A stretch of 64,000 nt of DNA from positions 6,145,843 through 6,209,842 of the forward strand of contig NC_135220.1 of the NCBI RefSeq assembly GCF_052324685.1, read 5' to 3'. Below are positions 1 to 9,200 of this stretch, in pieces. Position 1 is the first letter of the stretch; every line of letters begins with the position of its first letter. Below the pieces are notes generated by a model. That model worked only from the letters and a program-made list of their open reading frames with translations. It did no database searches and was not told the origin of the DNA. This DNA comes from Brachyhypopomus gauderio (Eukaryota; Chordata; Actinopteri; Gymnotiformes; Hypopomidae). Position numbers and translations under genes: made by a program.

Positions 1-67
1 CACAGAAGCACAGCAGCACAGACACCATGACTCCCCCCATGCCCTCTTCTCTCTCCTCGTCTTCATC

Positions 68-521
68 CGCTTTTACATTTACATTTATGGCATTTAGCAG
101 ACGCTCTTATCCAGAGCGACTTACAAAAGTGCTACATAGCTGCTTGGAATCTCCAAGGTAGTATAGATAGTCCTGAACACAAGGTACTCTAAGCTGGAAA
201 AACCACTAGACGAAAGTCATATGATACCTAAAAATTATGCCAAGTCATTATTATACCTGAATATACACATCGCCTGAGGAAAAGGACAGTAAGCAATTCC
301 TATAACCCAATTATGCACAATACATGAGAAAAAGACAGTAAGCAATACCTATAACAAACACCTGAGGAAGGAGACGATAAAGCACAGTAGATGAAAGCAT
401 AATTATGTAAAGTGCACTTGAAAGAGGTGGGTCTTCAGTCGGCGTCTGAAGACAGCAAGTGACTCCGATGTTCGGAAACACAAGGGAAGTTCATTCCACC
501 ACCTTGGAGCCAGGACACCTT
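68..521 (+). mobile_element. Interspersed teleost repeat (short non-coding element)
   Basis: The left end has the run TTTACATTTACATTTATGGC followed by GCAGACGCTCTTATCCAGAG. The right part contains GAGGTGGGTCTTCAGTCGGC and GGAAGTTCATTCCACCACCT. I recognise this combination as a high-copy interspersed repeat of otophysan fish genomes, but I cannot name the family with certainty. No open reading frame of note is present. The exact ends are approximate. A 38-bp piece of the same left end lies in the opposite orientation at 5267–5304. Confidence 0.6.
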
Positions 522-850
522 GGAGCTTTTATCTATTAGTCTTAATTGTAGCCCCGCCTCCACTCAGGCGAGCCTGCAAAATAAGAGTCACAAGCTGCAT
601 GCACACACAACCCATACCAGAAGGGCTTACCAGGTCTTGGCACGTAACAGTCAGAGTCTTTCGTTTATTCACACCCAACAGACAGTGGCCTTGGGGGAGT
701 TCAGAGGGGACGTCCATGCCTTTAATAGACACTTAAAACTTTTTCACCCATCGCAGGGTACAGTTCCACCACCATTTATAACACACTCTAATTGGACACC
801 CCATAATCAGGGTATTTCGACACCCATACTTCCACTTAGAAAAAAATAAA

Positions 851-1114
851 CCAATAACAGTATCACTAATCTCAAACCTCACACATCAAACAAAGACAAC
901 TTAACACCACAACATAGAGCAGCTTTGCATCAACTTAAGAAGAATAGTCCAGCAGACAAAGACTCCTCTATTGTAATCTTAAACAGCCAATAACAGTATC
1001 ACTAATCTCAAACCTCACACATCAAACAAAGACAACTTAACACCACAACATAGAGCAGCTTTGCATCAACTTAAGAAGAATAGTCCAGCAGACAAAGACT
1101 CCTCTATTGTAATC
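851..1114. repeat. Two-copy direct duplication, 128 bp each, period 136
   Basis: Positions 851–978 and 987–1114 are the same 128-bp sequence, both beginning CCAATAACAGTATCACTAAT and ending TCTATTGTAATC, separated by 8 bp. I saw no difference between the copies, so the duplication is recent. The surrounding 522–1276 stretch is AC-rich and holds no gene I can support. Confidence 0.85.
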
Positions 1115-1276
1115 AACAGCAGTATCTATTTGACATACAGCACCAACTCAACACCAAACACTATATTAAATTATCCCATAGTTTACAGGAACAAACACAG
1201 TCCCTACTTATCACCACTTTTCAAAGCATTGCACAGCAAAGCTACATCAATAATAAGCAGAAACTTTATTCAATAG

Positions 1277-1674
1277 TGTCACGGTGGGTCAGAGGGCGCG
1301 CACACACACTCCTTCCCTCTCACACACGCCCACTCCAACTCTGCGCACGCCCTCTCACTCCCAGATACTCCCTCACTCACAATCACCCGAGTATTAGCAC
1401 CTGCCACTAATTGGACTCGGGCTCGTTAAATCCCCACAGGTCGCGCCGTCCAGTGCTGCGCATACAGCCTGCACCCCCTCGCCTCGCTACATGGGACAGC
1501 CTGCTCTGTACCGGACCTGCCATACGCCTGTGGCTGCATTACTTACCTGCTTTACCTTGAGTATTCTATTGCGTTTGATCTACCTTGTGGCCCGAGTATT
1601 TCAGTTTGAGCTATGGATAATAAAGCCTTTTGCCCACAGCCTCTGCCTTCTGCTGCCTCTGACTCCGCATCACA
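1277..1674 (+). mobile_element. Solo LTR of an LTR retrotransposon (Gypsy-type)
   Basis: The 398-bp segment starts TGTCAC and ends ATCACA, so it has the TG...CA termini of an LTR. It is flanked by a perfect 5-bp target-site duplication AATAG at 1272–1276 and 1675–1679, the length typical of Gypsy (and many other) LTR elements. A polyadenylation signal AATAAA at 1619–1624 lies about 50 bp before the right end, which sets the + orientation. No gag or pol sequence is adjacent, so this is a solo LTR left by LTR–LTR recombination. Confidence 0.75.
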
Positions 1675-1932
1675 AATAGGCCCTAACCCACTGCAACCAT
1701 GTCAGTTTTATCTTTTACCTAAGATACACAAAGACCCAAAGCATTGACGGTCCCCTCAAGGCTGACCCATTGTGTTGGATTGTGGCAGCAATTGCATACC
1801 AGCTATCTCAAAGATACATATGACAGTGTGTTTAAAGATTAAAGACCTTCTCTAAAAGTTCCTTCCCTGAGCATGCTTTTCTTTTTACAGCATATATAGA
1901 GCCCCTATACAAAAATATAATGATAGAGGCAT

Positions 1933-3003
1933 TAGGGGTGACCTGCAATGGTCGCCAATTCGACTATATTCGACTATACCCCCTAGTCGACTATGAACGT
2001 TATAGTCAAATGTACCATTCAAACTGCATGGGGGTGCCCAAGGATGCTGCTAAGAATTAGTTGTTACATGAAATGTCTTTGTTTTCGTTATATATAGCCT
2101 TTTGTCAAATTAAATCATCCTAATTTCTGTTAATAAATATTTTTAAATGATGTGTATTATGATGTGCATTAACAATATGTGTGTTATGATGTGCATTAAC
2201 AATAGGCATCTTCCTTACTACACATTAATAAATCACACCCTGCAGTTGCACCATCCAAATGAGCGGAGCTGAACATGCTACAGGATAGTCAGCATCTGCC
2301 GTGATTATAATGGCTAGTAAAAAGACTTCAAAAGTATTTTGAAAAAGATAAAGATGAATCAAACAAAGTAAAGTGAATGAACGTTCGATTTATATAGCGC
2401 CTTATAGTTCGATTTATAAAGTGCAAGTTATGTCATCAACATCTTTTATTTCACAACAACCAACATGGCATACCATTTAAAACGCGTAAGGCGACAAAAA
2501 AACAGTTCAGCCGTCTGTCGTGTCGTCTCCTCGCGTCTCGGCAAGTAGGCCTATAAACATTTTTTGTTGTTGTTTGCTTTTTAAACCCCGTTACTTGAAC
2601 CTTTATTTGTATTTTTTTTGCTGTTGTGAGGCAATCTTTTTATATTTTCAGGCAGGCATATTTTATTTAAAATATTTTTGACATTTTGCACAGTGCATGT
2701 CTGACAGTTCGATATGCGCACTGTGCACTGACGGTGACTTTTTTTTGTTAATGTTCTCTAACGTTTCATTAAAAAATAAATAAGTATGTAAATAAATAAA
2801 AGCTGAATAAAGCCAACCTACCATGTTTATTCATTTATCTGAGTGTTTTAGGTTTTTACTTTGAAGTGGAAAAAAGTTCTGAATGACAACGGGATCCCGT
2901 TTAAGGTGCTCTAGATAAAAACCCAGATTCAACTATTAGTCGACTAAAGGGAAAATCTGACGAATCAGATTTGACTGAAAATCCTTAGTTGAAGACACCT
3001 CTA
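1933..3003. mobile_element. hAT-like non-autonomous DNA transposon (~1.07 kb)
   Basis: The left end begins TAGGGGTG and the right end finishes CACCTCTA, whose reverse complement TAGAGGTG matches at 7 of 8 positions. Just inside both ends is the palindromic core AGTCGACTA in inverted context (near 1986 and 2937). The flanking 8-mers AGAGGCAT (1925–1932) and AGACGTAT (3004–3011) match at 6 of 8 positions, consistent with an aged 8-bp hAT target-site duplication. The interior is AT-rich with no transposase reading frame, so the element would depend on a helper. Confidence 0.55.
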
Positions 3004-3099
3004 AGACGTATTAATGATAGAGGCAGTGAGGGAGATGTTTCGGTTACACCCAGACCCTGGACGTCCCAGCGAGTAGTGTAAAATGGAGACAAATTATGT

Positions 3100-3250
3100 C
3101 GCGATCGATTCTTAATGTTTAATTACTCCCGCGGTAACCCAAAAAACAACACTGCTGGTTTGTCGTTCGTCGGCGGGCCAAATTATTTATCAACCGGCGG
3201 GCCACAACGGAGGTGCCCGCGAGCCGCGGGCCGTATGTTGTGCACCCCTG
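3100..3250. mobile_element. Truncated hAT-like terminus
   Basis: The GC-rich run with CGGCGGGCC repeated twice and GAGCCGCGGGCC ends in GTTGTGCACCCCTG. Read in reverse this begins CAGGGGTGCACAAC, resembling hAT terminal repeats common in fish. I find no matching opposite end, so only one terminus appears to remain. The left boundary is arbitrary. Confidence 0.35.
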
Positions 3251-3415
3251 GTTTACCTGGAATTAGATTTAGAACCACAGTGAAGGTTTATTTCCCTGGT
3301 GCATATGTCTTGGCAGATGTACTGAAAGTTGAACATAAACAATTACAAATATAGCAACAACACTGTGTTGATTGATATTACTTAGTTAAAACATTAATGT
3401 TGTCATAATTGGAAT

Positions 3416-3591
3416 CAGGGTTGCCAACTTTTCAAGATCACTTGGAGTGAGATTTGAACCTGGGGGGTGTAGCGAGTGTATATTGTTGAGGGGGGGGGGG
3501 GGTGTTGGGGCGTTGCCTGGGTATGTAAAGATCTGGGGCTCAGCCCAATTATATATATATATATATTTTTTTTTTTACAATACGTACCCTG
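3416..3591. repeat. Possible small DNA-transposon relic with simple repeats
   Basis: The segment begins CAGGGTTGCCAACTTTTC and ends GTACCCTG, so the outer six bases are inverted (CAGGGT/ACCCTG). Between them lie a long G run (about 3489–3502), an (AT)n tract and a T run (about 3550–3576). There is no clear target-site duplication, so assignment to a transposon is weak. Confidence 0.3.
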
Positions 3592-4230
3592 ATATATAAT
3601 GTTTAACACTATAATATGGAGTTATATTTTTTTTATTCAACAGATTTAAAATTTAACAAAGGGTGCACAAATTCTGCAGAATGACTGTTGGTGACCTAAA
3701 GATAGTGTGCTTTTACTAAAGGACATGGACCAGGTATATTCCATCAGTAAATCCATTCCTCAATAAAGTATGCAAAACAGTATGTCAACAATGGATTTCA
3801 TGCAACTGTGTAATAATGTAAACAATTCACTTCTAAATTGTTCTTTTACCTTTTATGACACACTGAAACAAATTATTGAAAGAAATATTAATATTTATTA
3901 GTGCTAAGGGGTCTACACAATTATTACTCTTTAAGAATTACTTATTATCTATCCTATACGTCTTTCTTCTCCTAACCTGTTCTTTCTTTAGATCAGTCCA
4001 GTCCTGATCAGTTCAGTTCATTTCAGCTCTCTCCACCCTCTCTTCTACCCTGTTAAATAGTAATTCAGGAAAGCATGCTTAAAATAAAGCTGGAAACAAT
4101 ATTTTAAATACAAAAGACTGTGCTAAAACAAACTACATCTGGCATTATTTTGCTAGTCTTCGTACTAAAAACATGTATTTTATTAATAATGTGTTTATTA
4201 GGCATTGTTTTCCATACCGCTTGTATTGTC
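3592..4230. other. AT-rich non-genic stretch
   Basis: I see no coding exon, RNA gene or recognisable transposon here. Composition is AT-rich with several short pyrimidine runs that foreshadow the minisatellite to the right. Confidence 0.5.
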
Positions 4231-4655
4231 TTCTCCCATCTCCTCTCCTCTCCAGTTCTACTCTGTTCTCCTCTCCTGTTCTCTCCTCTTTCCTCTCCTG
4301 TTCTCTGCTCTTCTCTCCTGTTGTCTGTTCTCCTCTCCTGTTGTCTGTTCTCCTCTCTAATCCTCAGTTCTCCTCTCCTGTTGTCTGTTCTCCTCTCTAG
4401 TCCTCAGTTCTCCTCTCCTGTTGTCTGTTCTCTGCTCTCCTGTTGTCTGTTCTCTTCTCCTCTCCTCTCCTGTTGTCTGTTCTCCTCTCTAGTCCTCAGT
4501 TCTCCTCTCCTGTTGTCTGTTCTCTGCTCTCCTGTTGTCTGTTCTCTTCTCCTCTCATGTTCTCTCCTCTCCTCTCCAGGTCTCTGTTCTCCTGTCCTCT
4601 GCTCTGCTCTCCTGTTGTCTGTTCTCCTATCCAGTTCTCTGCTCTCAAGTTCTCT
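4231..4655. repeat. Pyrimidine-rich minisatellite (TCTCCTCTCCTGTTGTCTGT type)
   Basis: One strand is almost purely C/T. A ~20-bp module TCTCCTCTCCTGTTGTCTGT recurs many times, alone or as a ~40-bp higher-order unit ending CTAGTCCTCAGT (or CTAATCCTCAGT). The tract is open in several frames and therefore yields long serine/leucine/cysteine-rich translations. These are composition artefacts, not a gene. Such mirror-like polypyrimidine tracts can adopt triplex DNA. Confidence 0.85.
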
Positions 4656-4979
4656 TTGATTGTATTTGGAAATAAATTACACAATACTTGAGATTTGAAC
4701 AAACTCTAACAAACCCTAACCCTCAACTATTAAAAGTAAATTATTTTTAGCAACATTCATTCATTTATGCATATTTTAAAGTTTTCTTGTAAAAGCACTT
4801 GATAAAGTAAGTGGTGATATGCTGTACTGTGTAAACTCAATAAAGGATTGTTTATTAGCTGATCAGTTGGCTCCAGTGGAAAACACACAATTTTAGGGCA
4901 GTGACCAGGGTTAAGAAACTGTTTTAAACTACCATCATAAAGTATTGTACTAAATTCTGCCTATCCACAACGTCCACCT

Positions 4980-5245
4980 TCTAGCTAACTAGTTAACTGC
5001 TAGTTAACTAAATGGATTTTCATTCATTATAGCTTACAGTCATACAATCCTAAATTATTAAACACAGTTTGAAAATTAAATAGTTATTAGCTTATCAGGT
5101 ACATCAGGGCATGTTGAACATACTAACTATAACTAGCTATAACATAACTAGCTATATAAGTTTTTTTTCTTCAAACCTTCACTACCTAAGCTATCTAGGT
5201 TAACTAGCTAGATGGGTTAACTAACTAGGTTAGCTAACTAATTCC
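4980..5245. repeat. CTAG/TAGCTA-rich degenerate repeat patch
   Basis: The motifs CTAGCTAACTAG, AGTTAACT and ACTAGCTATA recur in loosely repeating, partly palindromic order (for example near 4982–5008, 5130–5155 and 5195–5240). No reading frame or known element is visible. It looks like a simple-sequence expansion rather than a regulatory array. Confidence 0.5.
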
Positions 5246-5266
5246 GAAGCTGACTAGTGACAAGCT

Positions 5267-5304
5267 GCATTTATGCTAAATGCCATAAACGTAAATGTAA
5301 ATGT
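5267..5304 (-). mobile_element. Fragment of the repeat at 68–521, opposite strand
   Basis: The reverse complement reads TTTATGGCATTTAGCA preceded by ACATTTACATTTACG, matching the left terminus of the element at 68–521. Only about 38 bp are present, so it is a truncated copy or a shared terminal motif. Confidence 0.5.
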
Positions 5305-5644
5305 ATTAATTACATAGTTAACTACCGTTACCTTTCTCCTTGAAAAAACGCCGTATATCCATTTTCTTTCACCGTCAGCTACCTGCAACCTGCTGCCAAA
5401 AATGGCCCCACGGGGGTGGGGGTGGGCTCTCCTCCGTGCCCGCAAAACCAGCAAGCTGATTGGCTGTTTCTCCTGAAAGGCGGAACTTAATCCTTAAAGC
5501 GGCACTATGATTGGCGTTAAGATATTTCCTATTCTCACAGCAGCATTGGCCTCCTCATTAATAATACAGCTGACCGAAAAGGTTCGGGGCTACTGGATAA
5601 TCATTCGGGGCTGCCCCGGAAGCCCACCCCAGGCGACGACCCTG
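5305..5644. other. GC-richer left flank of the tandem array, with two inverted CCAAT boxes
   Basis: This is the only place where the left edge of the repeat unit meets unrelated sequence. It contains ATTGG at 5459–5463 and 5510–5514 (CCAAT on the minus strand) and a G-rich patch CGGGGGTGGGGGTGGGC at 5411–5427. It could be an old promoter facing left, but I see no exon that would go with it. Confidence 0.4.
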
Positions 5645-5789
5645 CTACTTACAGTTTGACAATCGACATCTAAACAATGACAAAAATATAAGGAAATACA
5701 TTATTCAACCGTGTCTATTCAATCTGTGTTGGAAGGTGAGGGGTTAAGTGAAAGCCTGTGAGCCTGTGTCTCCCCCTATCAGGACTGTG

Positions 5790-5960
5790 ATGCCCGCTGT
5801 TCGTTTACAGACAGCAAAATTGACCAATCATGTCTTCCCTCTTAGTGGGCGGGCTTAACTGTATGATAATTTATGCCCGCTGTGGAGACTCTAGCTGTCG
5901 TTAGCGTACCACCGCTAGCTAGTTTCAATTCATCCCTTTGATGTATATATATAATATATA
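5790..5960 (+). promoter_or_regulatory. Putative promoter of the unit 1 gene
   Basis: A CCAAT box (5824–5828, GACCAATCA) is followed 19 bp later by a GC box GGGCGGG (5847–5853), a common TATA-less vertebrate arrangement. An AT run TATATATATAATATATA lies at about 5943–5959. A plausible donor CTG|GTATGA at 5969/5970 pairs with the acceptor at 6263, implying a non-coding first exon. Transcription start is inferred, not seen. Confidence 0.5.
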
Positions 5961-6270
5961 CGGTCTCTGGTATGAACCCTTTGGGTACAAGCCAGGCGGC
6001 ATCAGGTTATTGTAGCAGTCTGGCTGATTTGGTGTTTTGGTTAGAAAAACTGGAAATTGTGATATCACGTGCTACTCAACTTTGGAATGTTTGGTTTAGA
6101 ATGTTTGGTTGGGAAGGTGGAATGTTTGGATTCAGTTTTGATGCTGAAAAGCTCAGAACAAGTCGAAAGACATTTTGCTCTGTGAATTACAATACATACA
6201 AATCTAACAAATCTTTCTATTTCTTCTATATCTTTCTGTCTTTCTATTCTTTCTATTTTTCAGGTGGAGA

Positions 6271-9200
6271 ATGAGTTTTTTCCCCAGGAGAACTGACCAG
6301 CCTAGGCCTAGGCAGGAACAGAACCACTTCATATACACACCAGGTTTTACCACTCATGGTGAGAAAAATACATTTTCATATATACTGTAGATAATTTTAT
6401 ACTTCTATGTAAGACAGTATATTAATTCTTATGAGTATGGATTTCCATAGGCTTATTCATAATAATTAAAAGTTAAATATGTATACACATTTATATAATA
6501 GGTTTCTAAGGTTCAGAAAAATAACCTGTATATTTATTCTACAGATGACTGTCAAGCTCTTTATTTCATGTGTACAGGATAATATAATTAATGGAGCATG
6601 GGTTATTTCTTTGATTTCTTTGACTCAGCACAATTTTCATAAATCCCACCATGTTAACATTGTCCATGTGGCCATGGAAAAAGCAAATAAAAATAAACAT
6701 TTTTAAAAAGAAACAGATTTCTAACATGACCTCACAAATTCTTAAGCATTCTCCCCACATTCTAATGACATCACATGGCACCATAGCCCTTGTTATAATC
6801 ACTTGTTCATTGGGAAACACTTACAAGGCATTTGAGCCACACTGGGAGGCGTGCTGGGTTTCACTTTACCTGCTGTGGGATTTTCAGGTGTGCCCTACAA
6901 CCCCCAAGCGACAGTGATCCACACGGATCCCTGTGGACCAGCACCCTTCCCTCACGGAAGTACGGCGGGACCCTCAGATGTCGGCTATGTTAACATGCCT
7001 GTAGAAGGACCACTCCTCACTGGTACTGTGTAACACTGAAGATTACATGCATATTCAACAAACCAAATAACCATGCATGATGAAGTATTTATTACATTTG
7101 TTTGTAAGGTCTGGCAGAGGTGCAGAACCATCAGCTTTCTGCACATGACCTGACCAGTAAAACATCAGTTTTATCAGAAAATATGACATCACATATTCTT
7201 CAACATTGTAATGAATTCACATGGCACTGTAGCCCTTCTTATAAACCTGATGATCTTAACAGTACATGCTCATGCTTCCTCTGTGCCCTGGGTTGGTGTT
7301 TTGCATTTAGGCCCTGACATGGAGAGGCAGAGACACCTTGCTCAGCCCCATGTTCAAGGCAAGGTTCTGAGGCAGATGGATCCAGTCTACCTCCAGCCTG
7401 CTGGTGGCTTCTTCATCGATAACTGTCTTCTTTCATATAGACATTGATAAGATATTTTTACTAGGCACGCGGACTGTTTTTACAAACATTTGTGAATGGG
7501 TCACTCTCAGGAGCTCAGTGAATTCCAGCGTGGAACTGTGACAGTATGCCACCTGTGCAATAAATCCAGTCATGAAATTTCCTCGCTCCTAAAATTCGAC
7601 AGTCAGCTGTATTATAAGGAAATAGAAGTGTTTGCGATTAACAGCAACTCAGCCACTTGCTTGAATCATATTTCAGTGGCACTTTCAGATAAAGAAACAT
7701 ATGCAACGTAGTACTAAGGCACTGAGAAATGTTATGGTGAGGTCATTTCTGCTAATGGCCTTATTCGCCCATGCAGGTGAAGTTGGCTCCAGCAGGTGTC
7801 CCCCACTGCCTGTGCTCACTTCACGCACGACAGTCACCTCGTCAGGACTGATGAGGCCTTCTCCACCCACCTTCACAAGGTTGCCTCCACTCCCCAAACC
7901 TGCTGGCCGAGAGCCTCTCCGTGCCTTCAGGCCTGCCAAAGGTGAGCTCACTCTTTTGCTCTCCTGGAAATGGCATCCAAACCATTTGTTGCAGTAACAA
8001 AAAAAGTAAAAAAAAAATATTAAAAAAGTAAAAACTGCTTTGAAAACCCTACAGGGGAGACCGGGTATGGTTGTAACATGGGGAGAGTTGTAACACCATC
8101 AGTTCACTCATCTGCTAGGCGGTTGTGTTTAGTATAAGGTGATAATGCTTCGAATCATTGTTATACCAGCATAGTATAATACTGATAATACATGTATATG
8201 GATTACAGATGTCATTTATCACTATTTTAGTACACCCCCAAACAATCTAAACAAAACATTGTCGTGCTGCTTTGCTGGCTTCTGATACCTCATCTGGACT
8301 GCTGCTAAAGCGTATATCTATTAATCTTTGTAATCTATATAACATGGCTTCTTTAAGTATTGGGTATCACCTGGCCAGCGTCAAGCAGCAGCAGTCTGTG
8401 TGATATAAGGAGTTTGTGCTTTGTACCTACTTCTGTTGGCAAGGGCAATGTGAGCTTACAAGCAAGACTAGACTTGAAAGTTTTATTGCAGTCAGTTGAT
8501 TGTGCCAGCACCCCACTCCCCAGGCCTGCGCTGTTCCGATCCAGAGCTTTCCAGAACTCTCCCATAGCCACTTTTGCTCCTCACTGCCATCTGCAGATTT
8601 GATTATGAATAAAAGTTTTCTTAAATGTTATTCAAATTGCTCCTATTCATTAGCACATTTTGTTTATCCACTTAATGCTACTCTTGATATACATTTGAGC
8701 CATGCCAAAATATCGATTATTATAATCTACTATTGTTATTTAAAATGCAGTATGATCTGCAGGTCTTAATTTCATATGCTGGTCTGAAGATTGAACGTGT
8801 CCTCTACAGTTCTGCCTGTGTTTCATGTCCAGGTTCAGTGGAGCCTCCCCAGCTCCACTCTCCAGGGTGGAAGAGAGAGAGAGTGGGGAGACTTCACCGG
8901 AGCGGCAGACATCTTCAACCCTTGCTTCCAGACATATTCGAAGCAGCTAACCCCAGTGATGCTGGCAGAGGTGACTTATTGATGTTGGCTTTACTTTATA
9001 TGTCATTGAAATACCTGTACAAAATGTAGAATTTATAATGTTGCGTAATTTGTTTTGTGTTAAAATATTGCTAAATACGATATTTGGGAACAAGGAGATC
9101 AGTTAGTCAGAAACTTCACTCAGGTTTCAAGTGAACGGAGCTAAACTCATGATCATGGATGCCCTTTCCCATGCAGGTTTGCCCAAATCCAGCCGCTTGC

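Noticed and set aside
4120-4659. Long open frame rich in Ser, Leu, Cys and Val
   Set aside because: It lies in the pyrimidine minisatellite, is open in more than one frame, and has no conserved domain or splice context.
5972-6274. 100-codon open frame repeated in all five units, starting MNPLGTSQ
   Set aside because: It spans the inferred 5' non-coding intron and runs over the acceptor at 6263. The low-complexity FYFFYIF tail comes from the polypyrimidine tract before the acceptor.
7685-7951. Minus-strand 88-codon frame, repeated at 10032–10298 and in every unit
   Set aside because: It is the antisense of exons 4 and 7. Conservation follows the coding strand and it has no gene-like context.
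8490-8602. C-rich, exon-like stretch in intron 4 with good acceptors (TTATTGCAG, CTCCCCAG)
   Set aside because: No GT donor in a compatible phase follows, and skipping it keeps the frame between exons 4 and 5.
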